Origin: Vibrio bathopelagicus | GTDB lineage: Bacteria; Pseudomonadota; Gammaproteobacteria; Enterobacterales; Vibrionaceae | DNA: 64,000 bases | Direction of reading: 5' to 3' | NCBI RefSeq assembly: GCF_014879975.1 | Contig: NZ_CP062501.1 | Span: forward strand, 248,001 to 312,000 | Shown: positions 9,254 through 20,640 of the stretch, piece by piece | How positions within the stretch are numbered: position 1 is the first letter of the stretch | Layout: each line of letters opens with the position of its first letter | Notes under the pieces: generated by a model | Database searches by the model: none | What the model was told of the DNA's origin: nothing | What the model saw: only the letters and a program-made list of their open reading frames with translations | Position numbers and translations under genes: made by a program

Positions 9254-9580
9254 AGTGGAATCCTTTATCTATCTGAGTTCTTTGTTGATGCTGATAAATT
9301 ACACCTAGAACCCATGTCGATTCGTCTCAGATAACTTAATAGCTCTCCTGTTTTCTAATATTTTTAAATTAGTGAATGGAAATCTTAGAAAATGGGATAA
9401 TTTCTTGGGTTTTAAGGAGAGGTGTTGTGCAATGAAGTCAGTTTTACACTCAAGGTTTGAACTCTAATCACAGAGTTCTGATCTTATGAAATGGGCTATT
9501 ACGGCTCTATGATCGCCTTCTGAGTTTTATTATCGAGGAGCTGATAAAAGTCTGGTATACGATTTCCTAAGGAGCGAGAC
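9254..9580. promoter_or_regulatory. Divergent melAB-melR control region
   Basis: A 327-base region between divergent melA and melR. By analogy with E. coli it should hold MelR and CRP sites. I could not identify a convincing CRP palindrome (TGTGA-N6-TCACA) or MelR repeats by eye. Confidence 0.6.
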
Positions 9581-10585
9581 ATGCCCCAATCAGCCCCAGA
9601 TACGGTGAGAATCATCACTTTAGACAAGTACTCGTCCGAGACCGTATCGGTAAGCCCGCTCTCTCTCTATTCTTCCTATGAGAAAATCGATATCGAACTG
9701 AGAGCGCCTCATTCCATGCCTGGTTATCATTGGCATGGTCAAATTGAGGTGAATATTCCTTTTGGCGATGATGTGGAGTACATCATTAACGGAAGCCCCG
9801 TCGTGGTTAAAAGCGGATCGATTGGCTTGTTTTGGGCATCTGTGCCTCATCGACTCACGAATCCGGGTCAATGCCATAATATGGGGATCATCAATATCCC
9901 GATTCACCATTTTATGTCATGGGCTCTCAGTCGAGATTTAGTGAATCAGATAACTCACGGTAGTGTGTTGCAATCGAATTCTTGTTCATTGATCAGTGAA
10001 TTTGAAATCTCACGCTGGGAACAAGAGATAAAGCATTCGTTAGAAAGTCGCCAACAATTGGCTATGGATGAAATTGGCCTAATGCTTAAACGGATTTGCC
10101 TTGATGGCTGGCAACAATTGCTGGTAAATCGACAGGATAAGTCGACCAAGAAAGGGGTGTCGAAACATTCCCAATTCTATGTAAGCCAAATGTTGGAATA
10201 CATAGCCACTCACCATAACCAACCATTGACCGTTAAAGATATCGCTGAACATATTGGATTACATAGCAACTATGCGATGAATGTGTTTCAGAGAACGATG
10301 CAGATGACCATCAAGCAGTACATTACTGCGATGCGTATCAATCATGCACGTGCTTTGCTGAGCGATACGGATAGAACCATTCTCGATATCTCACTCACAG
10401 TGGGCTTCAATTCAAGTAGCCGATTCTATGAAACCTTCCAAACATACATTGGTGTCACGCCGACTCAATATAGAAAACTGGCTAGGGAAGACCACCGATG
10501 GAGCAGCCATGGAGCCAGTCCGCTATACGATCTTGAGAAAGGGGCGTGTGATGGGAAAAGGCCATTAACGACGACGGACAGTTAG
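9581..10585 (+). CDS. melR: Melibiose operon regulator MelR (AraC family)
   Basis: 334 residues. N-terminal cupin-like sugar-binding domain (SMPGYHWHGQIEVNIPFGDD, closely matching E. coli MelR) and two C-terminal AraC HTH motifs (TVKDIAEHIGLHSNYAMNVF and ILDISLTVGFNSSSRFYETF). It is about 30 residues longer than E. coli MelR, with the excess mainly a C-terminal tail after YRKLAR. Strong AAGGAG ribosome site. It activates melAB when melibiose is bound. Confidence 0.94.
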   Translation: MPQSAPDTVRIITLDKYSSETVSVSPLSLYSSYEKIDIELRAPHSMPGYHWHGQIEVNIPFGDDVEYIINGSPVVVKSGSIGLFWASVPHRLTNPGQCHNMGIINIPIHHFMSWALSRDLVNQITHGSVLQSNSCSLISEFEISRWEQEIKHSLESRQQLAMDEIGLMLKRICLDGWQQLLVNRQDKSTKKGVSKHSQFYVSQMLEYIATHHNQPLTVKDIAEHIGLHSNYAMNVFQRTMQMTIKQYITAMRINHARALLSDTDRTILDISLTVGFNSSSRFYETFQTYIGVTPTQYRKLAREDHRWSSHGASPLYDLEKGACDGKRPLTTTDS

Positions 10586-10610
10586 CGGTATTGATTCAAC
10601 CCGATAAAAG

Positions 10611-10639
10611 AAAAGCCACAGCATTTGCTGTGGCTTTTT
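10611..10639 (+). terminator. Intrinsic terminator of melR
   Basis: Thirteen-base arms starting AAAAGCCACAGCA and ending TGCTGTGGCTTTT, followed by T and G. The same core stem follows dsbB at 6323. Confidence 0.85.
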
Positions 10640-10754
10640 GATTGGAGTGATCACTGTAGGCTTGATTTTATTGAGCCTAATATGAAGTGGATTAAGCGAT
10701 TGCAGGTGCTAGGGGGGTTACCTGCAACGCCCAACCTTAGTGTATTAGTCGCTG

Positions 10755-13529
<2,775 letters not shown>

Positions 13530-13597
13530 TCAGCCTTATTTATTTCACTTATTGGTATGATAAAAGAGCGCTATTTGCGTCTATTCTTTCTTTATTC

Positions 13598-13618
13598 AAC
13601 TTGTTTAAATAACAAGTT
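13598..13618. promoter_or_regulatory. Perfect inverted repeat upstream of ygjK (putative operator)
   Basis: Eight-base arms AACTTGTT and AACAAGTT around TAAAT, about 150 bases upstream of the ygjK start. The ACTTGTT/AACAAGT half-sites recur at 14608-14629 upstream of the neighbouring HTH gene. Confidence 0.5.
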
Positions 13619-13708
13619 ATTAATTATTGAATAATATTGTAGCCTTGATGGATTACGACTAGATTCTTTCTCAATCAAATATAATTTGTTATTAGTGCGT
13701 GTTAATCA

Positions 13709-14473
13709 TTATTCGTTTGCCATCGATATGGCTTTTAATAATTCACCGTCAATATTTGGAATCGTATCAGAAAGAAATATCTGATTGCCTGGTGTGTAGG
13801 TCATTAACACATTTCTGAGCCGTTCACTGCCTTCTCCATTCTTGTTTTGTACATCAAACTCAATCAGTTTGTTGTACACCTCGTTCGCCAGCTTCTCTTC
13901 TTGTTCTTCAGTAATAGCAATACGTCCTATACAGATCGGAGGGCGTACATCATGGCTGAATACTTCATCTCGAAAGCGCTTAGCGAACAACGTATCAAGC
14001 TTAGATCCTTCTTCAAAAATAAAACGGCCTTGATCTTTGAAGCGGTATTGGTCTTCGCCTTTTAATTCAACGTAGTCCATCATTTCTAATGCTCGAAAAT
14101 ATATGGCTACTGACGTATGACTCAGTTGATATTTATTGGCAATATCTTGTGGCGACCATTTTTTTCGTCGTAATAGATACAAAAAATCAAACAAGTACGG
14201 ATATTGATGGAATATTTCACTATTTATATCAGTAATAAACTGTTCGTTCTCTTGCTGTAACTGTTTGCCTCGCATAGATAATTCTACTAAGTCAGTATCT
14301 AAATGAGTCGCGTACGAGAGTATTTTATCCAGCCCTAAAGACGTGTTGTGTAGTTGTCTTTTAATGGTTGAGAGAGGAATTCCCATCCCAGCAGAGAGAT
14401 CGGAATAACAAATCCCTTTCTCTTTGATTTTTTCTCGTAAAGCAGCAAGTAAATACGTTGCAGAATTATTCAT
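13709..14473 (-). CDS. Putative HTH transcriptional regulator
   Basis: 254 residues, no named family recognised. Residues 1-60 look like a Cro/CI-type helix-turn-helix (ICYSDLSAGMGIPLSTIKRQL). A second, winged-helix-like segment follows at about 105-150 (SPQDIANKYQLSHTSVAIYFRALEMMDYVEL). The C-terminal 90 residues are uncharacterised. Two DNA-binding-like segments in one protein are unusual but credible. It lies upstream of ygjK in the same direction, 263 bases apart, and shared inverted repeats suggest it controls itself and ygjK. Function is inference. Confidence 0.65.
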   Translation of the reverse strand: MNNSATYLLAALREKIKEKGICYSDLSAGMGIPLSTIKRQLHNTSLGLDKILSYATHLDTDLVELSMRGKQLQQENEQFITDINSEIFHQYPYLFDFLYLLRRKKWSPQDIANKYQLSHTSVAIYFRALEMMDYVELKGEDQYRFKDQGRFIFEEGSKLDTLFAKRFRDEVFSHDVRPPICIGRIAITEEQEEKLANEVYNKLIEFDVQNKNGEGSERLRNVLMTYTPGNQIFLSDTIPNIDGELLKAISMANE

Positions 14474-15060
14474 CTAACAATGCCTGTTCTATTTTTGTCA
14501 GCATCCCTGATAATAAATTCAAGAGAATCCTACTCTTGTGATTTTGGTTCCAAATATTTTCAATATTAACTATGAGTTGAGTTGAGTTTTGCAAATTTGA
14601 GAATTTTACTTGTTGTTGATTGAACAAGTTTTACTCAATGTAACTAACGTTTAACTCATTATCAGTATGGGTGTGAGTATAATTGTTTTGATGCGTAAAA
14701 TTAAGTTCATGGTGGTTTTGAGTAAAAATTTTCTTACGAGAGATTAATTTGTTGGGTGGGCAGTATCAATAAGTTGTACTTGGGAATTTAGTCTAGATTG
14801 ATATCACAAAGTATTCGTGATTGACTGGTATTTTATTGAGGAGGTGACCAGTAAAAATATTGTTATAAGGAGTAAGGAGGTTGGTTAAATGGAGAGTGTA
14901 ATTATTGAAGCGTAATCATATTATATAGTTATTTCCTAAACTTCCTATATATTTGTCCTATTTATTACTCGATCTTTAATTTACTTGGTATCTCACCTTG
15001 CTCTCTCTTGGCTTGATAGGCGGAAGGGGGGAAGGGCAAAATTGTCTGCAAGCAGATAAG
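14474..15060. other. Long AT-rich intergenic region with inverted repeats
   Basis: About 590 bases without a clear gene. It contains CAAGAG/CTCTTG arms at 14520-14538 and ACTTGTT/AACAAGT arms at 14608-14629, both upstream of the 13709 regulator. It also holds two plus-strand Shine-Dalgarno-like sequences: a nine-base AGGAGGTGA at 14839-14847 with no ORF after it, and AAGGAGG at 14874-14880 followed eight bases later by ATG 14889 opening an eight-codon ORF ending at 14915. Confidence 0.5.
14608..14629. promoter_or_regulatory. Inverted repeat upstream of the HTH gene (putative autoregulatory operator)
   Basis: Arms ACTTGTT and AACAAGT separated by eight bases, about 135 bases upstream of the regulator start. 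Same half-sites as at 13598-13618, with a different spacer. Confidence 0.45.
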
Positions 15061-15062
15061 AA

Positions 15063-15089
15063 AAAAGCACATCCAATAGGACGTGCTTT
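15063..15089 (-). terminator. Intrinsic terminator of the M19-like gene
   Basis: Arms AAAGCAC and GTGCTTT extended by TCC/GGA after one mismatch. On the minus strand the stem is followed by TTTTTT. Confidence 0.8.
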
Positions 15090-15116
15090 GAGTGTTTGAG
15101 CTTTCTTAGTTGCGAG

Positions 15117-16361
15117 CTACATGGCTAAGTTTTCATTTCTTAACTGGGTTAGTTCTTTAAGGCGTTTTGCATACTCTTTTTGGAATTCGTCAGGGTCTGC
15201 GCCTTCAGATACCTGAGCATAAACTCGCATTTTGTTACCGCCGTAGATCTTAGCAAGATCATCGTTGCTGTAACCACGTTTCCACAGTTCATCAGTAATC
15301 GCCGCTAGGATCTTCGATAACTCACCATTACCGGTAGCACCTTTGTTGAACGCTTCAATCATGTAGCCGCCATCGTCGTACATTTTCGCGTTCTTGGTTG
15401 CGAAATCTACAACCATTGCTGTAGAGAACATATCATCTGTAGCGATACCTACGTGGTCAACGCCTACCAATTTCACGTAGTAATCGATCATATCCGCAGC
15501 TTGAACAGGAGATATATCTTCAGGCCACACGCCATCCACCATCCATTCAGTGAAGGTTGGAGCAACGTAACCACCAGATTTAGCCGCGCGTATCGCTTCA
15601 TCATCGGGAATAGCACGGTAGCAACCTTGTGGCGTTGCATCGGGTTCACTCTTATAAAGCCCAGCAGGCACTGAGTGTGTGTAAACAAAAGGGGTCCCAG
15701 GATACTTCTCTTCCATGTAATCCATTGCGTCATTTGCTGTCTTTGAGCCTGTATGGCTGAGATCGAGAATGACCTGATACTCGACCATCGAATCAATAAC
15801 AGACTCTCCCCAAGGTGTTAGGCCAATATCTCTACCGTTAAATGCTGCTAACTGGCCTGAACCTGTTCTGAAAATGTCGTTATACGCCAAGATCATGCTT
15901 TTTAAGCCCATGTCTTTTAGAATCGCCATCTTAGTAACATCTTCTTCCAAAATCGTTGCAGTTTGGCTGTTCCAAAGCACGGCGGTTTTGCCTTCAGTGT
16001 GCGCTTTTTCAATGTCATTATTAGAATGAGCGATGATGAAATTGTCAGGTTGTTTTGCCATCGCAGAGCGGTGTTTATGATGGTGAAACAAGAAGTCATC
16101 AAAGTTGTGGTCAGCAGCGGTAATAGTGTATTCATGCCCTGTAATACCTGCGTCACGAGCACCTTGGAAGTAATCCAACAGTTGTTGCTCATCTTGCCAG
16201 CCTGCACCATAAGGGCTCGCGAGCATACCAATGACAATGGTGTCTTGGACAAATGTTTTAGCCTTGTCTGATGCAGGCCAGGTCTTACTCTCAACACTTG
16301 CCTGTACAACACCAACACTCATTGCAATGCTTGCTGCTACTAACGTTATCTTTTTAAACAT
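15117..16361 (-). CDS. Peptidase M19 (membrane dipeptidase-like) protein with incomplete metal site
   Basis: 414 residues with a signal peptide (cleavage near VQA-SVE), so exported. The fold is M19 renal dipeptidase: SHTG at His203, THSVPAGLY at His229, CYRAIPDD (Arg249) and DHVGIATDD (Asp309/310) match conserved ligands and substrate residues. The usual N-terminal DGHxDL motif is replaced by DTIVIGMLA (about 40-48), and the bridging Glu region (GIEGxH) reads WNSQTA (Gln about 133). It may bind one metal or none, or have another activity. Strong AGAGG ribosome site. Single-gene unit. Confidence 0.8.
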   Translation of the reverse strand: MFKKITLVAASIAMSVGVVQASVESKTWPASDKAKTFVQDTIVIGMLASPYGAGWQDEQQLLDYFQGARDAGITGHEYTITAADHNFDDFLFHHHKHRSAMAKQPDNFIIAHSNNDIEKAHTEGKTAVLWNSQTATILEEDVTKMAILKDMGLKSMILAYNDIFRTGSGQLAAFNGRDIGLTPWGESVIDSMVEYQVILDLSHTGSKTANDAMDYMEEKYPGTPFVYTHSVPAGLYKSEPDATPQGCYRAIPDDEAIRAAKSGGYVAPTFTEWMVDGVWPEDISPVQAADMIDYYVKLVGVDHVGIATDDMFSTAMVVDFATKNAKMYDDGGYMIEAFNKGATGNGELSKILAAITDELWKRGYSNDDLAKIYGGNKMRVYAQVSEGADPDEFQKEYAKRLKELTQLRNENLAM

Positions 16362-16689
16362 GAAAACCTCTCAATTACGGGCTTAAGTCCATTTATATTT
16401 ATGCCTAGATTTAATAGTAGACCCTGACGGTATCGTCGAGTTATTTAAAATTGATAACCCTGTCATACTTTGTAATCAAAGCGTTACGTCCTGAATTGTG
16501 ATTTCGCCTTAATGCTAAAAACTTAAAGCGCCTCTTGTTAACTTGAGGTAATAGTAGCTAAGCTAGAAAAGTAAAATGTGCATTTTGTGCCACAGAGCTT
16601 AGAGCTAGTATTGATGAAGAAATTGATGTCGATATGGGGTTGAGTTGTGGATTTAACCTGTTTGAACAAGACAAAGGAATTTTGAACTG
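16362..16689. other. Divergent intergenic region
   Basis: About 330 bases between the divergent M19-like gene and the AraC gene. It must carry both promoters. No hairpin or repeat stood out. Confidence 0.4.
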
Positions 16690-17646
16690 ATGCTTGAGTT
16701 ACCGTTGATTGCGAAGAGTGTAGTGAGTCATTTTCTGCAGTGCGTGCGAGAACGTAAGGCATTAGAACCATATCATGCCGCAATTGAAGCACTCGCTGTT
16801 CAAGTGAGCATGCCATTCTCAATGGATACCTCACCTGCTCAATATGTCTCGTTCAATGTGTTTACTCAGTTTTTAGAGGGTTTGAGGAAGGTATTGCCAT
16901 CTGATGTGTTTGTTTCTTCGTTATTGGAGAGCGCTCAACGAACTGCTCTTGAACTCGATTTTTCCAACCTATCAAATCAAGGTTTTCTCTCCCTTTTTCC
17001 GTGTGAACAATGGTCAGTCGAATCGTCTTCACAGTCATTAAAGCTTTCATTTCTAGTATCTAATAGCTCGCTTAATAGTATTGAAGCCGAACTGTTTTTG
17101 ATCGTTTATAGCCACGCTTATTTTAAAGCCCAGCAGGCGGATATTGATAAGCCGATTCGTTACGACTTAGTTTCAGTGTCGGCGAGCACGTTAAGTGAGT
17201 TGAGAATACAAACGGAAACGCCACAGTACTTAGGTCAAACTGAGACGTGCATTTCGTATAACCCAATTGCTCTAGATTGCTCTATCAAAGCGCTGTCAAC
17301 GGCTACGACTTCTGCCTTCAAGGTGACACAAGCATTACTTCCTTATATCGGGCGAGTAGATGTAGATTTGGTGATGTTTGGTCAGATAAACCGAATTGGT
17401 AAGCGAACAATCCAAAGGGCGCTTAGTGAAGAGGGGACGACCTTCCGAACCATCAAAGAGACTCTGTCTTTTGAATTCGCCAAGCGCGTTATGACTGAGC
17501 AAGATTATTCGATCTCAGATATTGCGCTTCACTTGGGATACGCAGATGCCTCACAATTTATAAGAGCGTTTAAGCGAGTGAATGGAATAACTCCGCATCG
17601 GTGGAGAAAGAGCAATAAAGGTATGGTTGATGGTATAAATTCATAA
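16690..17646 (+). CDS. AraC-family transcriptional regulator
   Basis: 318 residues. The N-terminal 200 residues resemble the arabinose-binding/OruR-type ligand domain used by many AraC regulators of amino-acid or small-molecule metabolism. The C-terminal HTH pair is RIGKRTIQRALSEEGTTFRT and SISDIALHLGYADASQFIRA, ending NGITPHRWRK. The ATG follows AAAGGAATTTTGAACTG. Target unknown; it is divergent from the M19-like gene, which is a candidate. Confidence 0.88.
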   Translation: MLELPLIAKSVVSHFLQCVRERKALEPYHAAIEALAVQVSMPFSMDTSPAQYVSFNVFTQFLEGLRKVLPSDVFVSSLLESAQRTALELDFSNLSNQGFLSLFPCEQWSVESSSQSLKLSFLVSNSSLNSIEAELFLIVYSHAYFKAQQADIDKPIRYDLVSVSASTLSELRIQTETPQYLGQTETCISYNPIALDCSIKALSTATTSAFKVTQALLPYIGRVDVDLVMFGQINRIGKRTIQRALSEEGTTFRTIKETLSFEFAKRVMTEQDYSISDIALHLGYADASQFIRAFKRVNGITPHRWRKSNKGMVDGINS

Positions 17647-17693
17647 TCCTTCAATATATACTGTCTCTCATTCTATAACTTCAGATGTTGACT

Positions 17694-18176
17694 ATGAAAA
17701 GAATAAGTGGATTTACTCTGATTGAGCTAGTCGTAGCTATTGTGATCCTTGGTATTTTATCTGTGGTAGCAGCACCAAAATTTTTAGGGCTTCAATCCGA
17801 TGCCAGAGCGGCAGCGTTAAAAGGGCTTAGAGGTTCGATGGAAGGCGCTGCAGCAATTGTTTACGGTAAAGCTGCTGTAGCCGGTGTTGAAAATTTACCC
17901 GCTTCAAGTGGACAAGTCACAACAGTGGATGGCGTTGAAATCGATTTTGGTTATCCAACTGCTTCAGAAAGCGGTATTGGAACTGCGGTTCAAGGGCTTA
18001 GTGGTGATAATAGCGATTGGAAGCAGCTAGGTGCTCATACTGAGGCTGTTCCAAATGAAGTCATTGTCTATTCGTTTGAAAATGCGCAAGAAAACGAAAC
18101 TTGCGTTGTGATCTATCGTTCGAATGCTTCTGCGGGCGCCCCCACCATTTTGTCGTCTGAAGCTGACTTGTGTTAA
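17694..18176 (+). CDS. Type IV pilin-like protein (MSHA pilin type)
   Basis: 160 residues from ATG 17694, giving a short prepilin leader MKRISG before the N-methylated FTLIELVVAIVILGILSVVA helix; an ATG three codons earlier is possible. Glu5 after the cleavage point is present. The alanine-rich ALKGLRGSMEGAAAIVYGKA stretch and the C-terminal cysteine pair (ETCVVIY ... EADLC) resemble MshA pilins. No pilus assembly genes are nearby, so it must use machinery encoded elsewhere or act as a minor pilin. It follows the AraC gene by 47 bases and has its own terminator. Confidence 0.88.
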   Translation: MKRISGFTLIELVVAIVILGILSVVAAPKFLGLQSDARAAALKGLRGSMEGAAAIVYGKAAVAGVENLPASSGQVTTVDGVEIDFGYPTASESGIGTAVQGLSGDNSDWKQLGAHTEAVPNEVIVYSFENAQENETCVVIYRSNASAGAPTILSSEADLC

Positions 18177-18201
18177 TGACTTAAGCTTACAAAATACTGA
18201 G

Positions 18202-18229
18202 AAAGGCCATCTGTATGATGGCCTTTTTT
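18202..18229 (+). terminator. Intrinsic terminator after the pilin gene
   Basis: Ten-base arms AAAGGCCATC and GATGGCCTTT, loop of five, followed by T-run. Confidence 0.9.
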
Positions 18230-18353
18230 GTGTTTACTCGGTGACATATTGTGATTTCACTCCTCATTTTGTAAATCAATATTATGAACTTTAACGTGCG
18301 GCACTTAATGTTTGTGTTGTTGCTATTTTGTGTGGCTATTTCAGGAGTAAGGT

Positions 18354-18977
18354 ATGAGTTCGAATCAAATCAAAAACGTCGTGTTTGATGTGGGTAATGT
18401 CATTGTGCATTGGTCGCCTTTAGAAATTACTCACCTTACGTTTGGAGGCATCGCCGACCTGGAAACTCGCGCGCGTTCAATCTTTCAAAGCGCTATTTGG
18501 TTGGATTTGAATAAAGGGTTTTTGACCGAAAATGAGGCTAAGCTTCGTTATCAACAAGAACTCGACTTATCTCCATTAGAGTGTGACCGCTTGTTTTATT
18601 ACGTTAAGAAAACGCAGATCTTACTGCATGGCTCTGTCGACCTCATCAAACGAGTAAAGTCTGCAGGTTATGGTGTTTACGCTCTGACCGACAATGTGGT
18701 CGAGATTGTTGAGTTCCTAAAAAATACCTACGAATTTTGGCCGCTATTTGATGGTGCGGCGGTTTCTGCTGAACTTGGCATGCTCAAGCCACAACCCGAA
18801 ATCTACCGTGCGCTGTTGTCTAACAATGATCTTGAGGCTTCAGAAACGGTCTTCATTGATGATATGCCTTATAACGTAGAAGGGGCGAAAGCCGTGGGTA
18901 TGGCTGGTATTCAGTTTGTAGATGCCGTTCAGTGTGAAAATAGTTTACGAGCGCTTGGCGTCAATTTGAACCTCTGA
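18354..18977 (+). CDS. HAD-family hydrolase (YihX-like)
   Basis: 207 residues. HAD phosphatase motifs: I, NVVFDVGNVIV (nucleophile Asp about 12, DxG as in YihX); II, ALTDN; III/IV, LGMLKPQPEIYRALL and VFIDDMPYNVEGAKAVGM. The helical cap of the IA subfamily lies between motifs I and II. YihX-like enzymes dephosphorylate sugar phosphates such as alpha-glucose-1-phosphate; this substrate is not proven here. AGGAGTAAGGT precedes the ATG. Confidence 0.88.
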   Translation: MSSNQIKNVVFDVGNVIVHWSPLEITHLTFGGIADLETRARSIFQSAIWLDLNKGFLTENEAKLRYQQELDLSPLECDRLFYYVKKTQILLHGSVDLIKRVKSAGYGVYALTDNVVEIVEFLKNTYEFWPLFDGAAVSAELGMLKPQPEIYRALLSNNDLEASETVFIDDMPYNVEGAKAVGMAGIQFVDAVQCENSLRALGVNLNL

Positions 18978-19016
18978 CTACTGGGTGAAATATCTCTTAA
19001 TTTGAGGATGTAGAAA

Positions 19017-19856
19017 ATGAAAAGATACCCATCTAAATCCATCGTTACATTCTTGTTTTTAACATTGTCGGTGTTGGTTTTAGTGGTTGCTGCCGTACTT
19101 CAAATTCGTGGTGAGCAGACGTGTGATGATTGCTACGAATCAGACAAAGGGCAGTTTAAATACGTCCTTTACAATGGAACGTCGCCCTCTGTTATTCCAA
19201 GCATTCATAACACCCTGTTGCTCAATCGAGTTCCTTTGATGAAAACGTTCGAACTTGATTCTATGCCGACAGTGACCATTAGAGTGTGGCGTGATCAAAA
19301 GGCTTATTTAGACGAGCAAGAACGAAGTATTGGATACCGATATGCGTTTTCTACCGGGTATATCGAGCCTAAAAGTAATGAAATCAGGCTGCTCTATTTT
19401 GGCGGTGAAATTCATAAAACCGCTTTGCATGAGTTTGTACATTTGCTGACGTTGCAAGTAAATCCCAACTTTGCGAATAATCCGCGCTGGCTGTGGGAGG
19501 CTATCGCTATCTACAAGTCTGAAGACTATTGGTTTCACCTGAGTAACAGAAATGCCATCAATCGCCGTTTCGATGGGCTGATTCAGGAGCTATACATTAA
19601 CCCTAACACCAGTTCGGCGATTTATGAGGTTGGTTATACGATAGGGGAGTTTATTGAGCATTCATGGGGGAACAGGGCGTTTGTAGACCTTATTAAGAGC
19701 AACGGTGATGTTTCAAAACTTACTGACCAGCCGCTAGAGTCCCTGTTTTCTGATTGGGAGAAGTTCGTTAAAACGACGTATTTGAATGCCCCGCAAAGTG
19801 AGTATGAAAAAGCCATGGATCAAAGTCTATTTGAAAGCCGGGAAGAGAGCGATTAA
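19017..19856 (+). CDS. Membrane-anchored HExxH metallopeptidase-like protein
   Basis: 279 residues. One N-terminal transmembrane segment or signal anchor (about 8-28, IVTFLFLTLSVLVLVVAAVL), then a periplasmic domain. The zinc motif HEFVH is near residue 138 (KTALHEFVHLLTLQ), with a downstream glutamate in PRWLWEAIAIYKSE, the gluzincin arrangement of peptidase_MA-type proteins. Substrate unknown. It lies 39 bases after the HAD gene and could be co-transcribed. Strong GAGGATG ribosome site and a strong terminator downstream. Confidence 0.78.
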   Translation: MKRYPSKSIVTFLFLTLSVLVLVVAAVLQIRGEQTCDDCYESDKGQFKYVLYNGTSPSVIPSIHNTLLLNRVPLMKTFELDSMPTVTIRVWRDQKAYLDEQERSIGYRYAFSTGYIEPKSNEIRLLYFGGEIHKTALHEFVHLLTLQVNPNFANNPRWLWEAIAIYKSEDYWFHLSNRNAINRRFDGLIQELYINPNTSSAIYEVGYTIGEFIEHSWGNRAFVDLIKSNGDVSKLTDQPLESLFSDWEKFVKTTYLNAPQSEYEKAMDQSLFESREESD

Positions 19857-19893
19857 AAAAAGGCGATGTTTAATCATAAACATCGCCTTTTTT
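19856..19893 (+). terminator. Intrinsic terminator after the metallopeptidase gene
   Basis: Sixteen-base arms with core AGGCGATGTTT and AAACATCGCCT, loop of six, followed by T-run. Confidence 0.92.
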
Positions 19894-19937
19894 ACTATCT
19901 ATTGTCTATTATTTCGCTTGTTGCCACGAGTCTGACG

Positions 19938-20516
19938 CTAGCTGTTGTCGTTTGTCTGTTCAGTATTCAAGTGTCGAATCAGCTTTGCTGGTGTGCCGCC
20001 GTATAAGCAGTCTGGAGGCACATCACTGTTGACCACAGAGCTCGCTGCGATAACAGAGCGAGCGCCAATCGTCACGCCTTGGTTAATCACCGAGTTTCCA
20101 CCAATCCAGACATCATCTTCGATTGTGATAGGCAGACAAAACGTTTCCCACTTACGACGACTGAGGTGGTTCAGCGAGTGAGAGGCCGTGTAAAACTGGA
20201 CACTTGGCCCAACCAATACATTGTTGCCAATTTTGATGTTGGAGCCGTCAAGCATCACCACATTCATGTTGATGAAGGTGTCGTCACCAATCTCGATGGT
20301 TTTACCAAACTCACAGTGAAAGGGAGGGCGGACAATGCTGCTTCCTACCTTACCAAACAGGTTGGCTTGCAGGCTTGGCTGCTGAGACGCATCTGTACAG
20401 TGATTGAAATCTGACAGTGCCTTGCTAGCATGAGTGCGCATTTGGTCTATTTCATGGTCTGCGCCATCAAAAACCTCGCCGGATAGCATTTTCTCGAGTT
20501 CTGTTTTCGTTTTCAT
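19938..20516 (-). CDS. Maltose/galactoside O-acetyltransferase family protein
   Basis: 192 residues from ATG 20516 (MKTKTELEKMLSGEVFD, matching the family N-terminus); upstream in-frame starts exist at 20525 and 20540. A left-handed beta-helix of hexapeptide repeats follows (IEIGDDTFINMNVVMLD, IKIGNNVLVGPSVQFYTASH, ITIEDDVWIGGNSVINQGVTIG). The catalytic His is in TASHSLN. The C-terminus (VPPDCLYGGTPAKLIRHL) is typical. These enzymes acetylate sugars from acetyl-CoA; exact substrate unknown. Single-gene unit. Confidence 0.88.
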   Translation of the reverse strand: MKTKTELEKMLSGEVFDGADHEIDQMRTHASKALSDFNHCTDASQQPSLQANLFGKVGSSIVRPPFHCEFGKTIEIGDDTFINMNVVMLDGSNIKIGNNVLVGPSVQFYTASHSLNHLSRRKWETFCLPITIEDDVWIGGNSVINQGVTIGARSVIAASSVVNSDVPPDCLYGGTPAKLIRHLNTEQTNDNS

Positions 20517-20568
20517 TGTTTGCATCTTACTCGTCAACATTGATATTAGAATACGGATAAACGGACAT

Positions 20569-20600
20569 AAAAAAAGAGAAAAGCCTCAGCCTTTCTCTTC
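20569..20600 (-). terminator. Intrinsic terminator of add
   Basis: Arms AGAGAAA and TTTCTCT around a GC-rich centre. On the minus strand the stem is followed by a run of seven T. Confidence 0.7.
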
Positions 20601-20640
20601 CTGTTTTGTAACTTCAAGTGAGCTCAGCTTACAGAACTAA

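Noticed and set aside
9254..9580. CRP and MelR sites by analogy with E. coli
   Set aside because: No palindrome close enough to TGTGA-N6-TCACA could be read by eye; not annotated individually.
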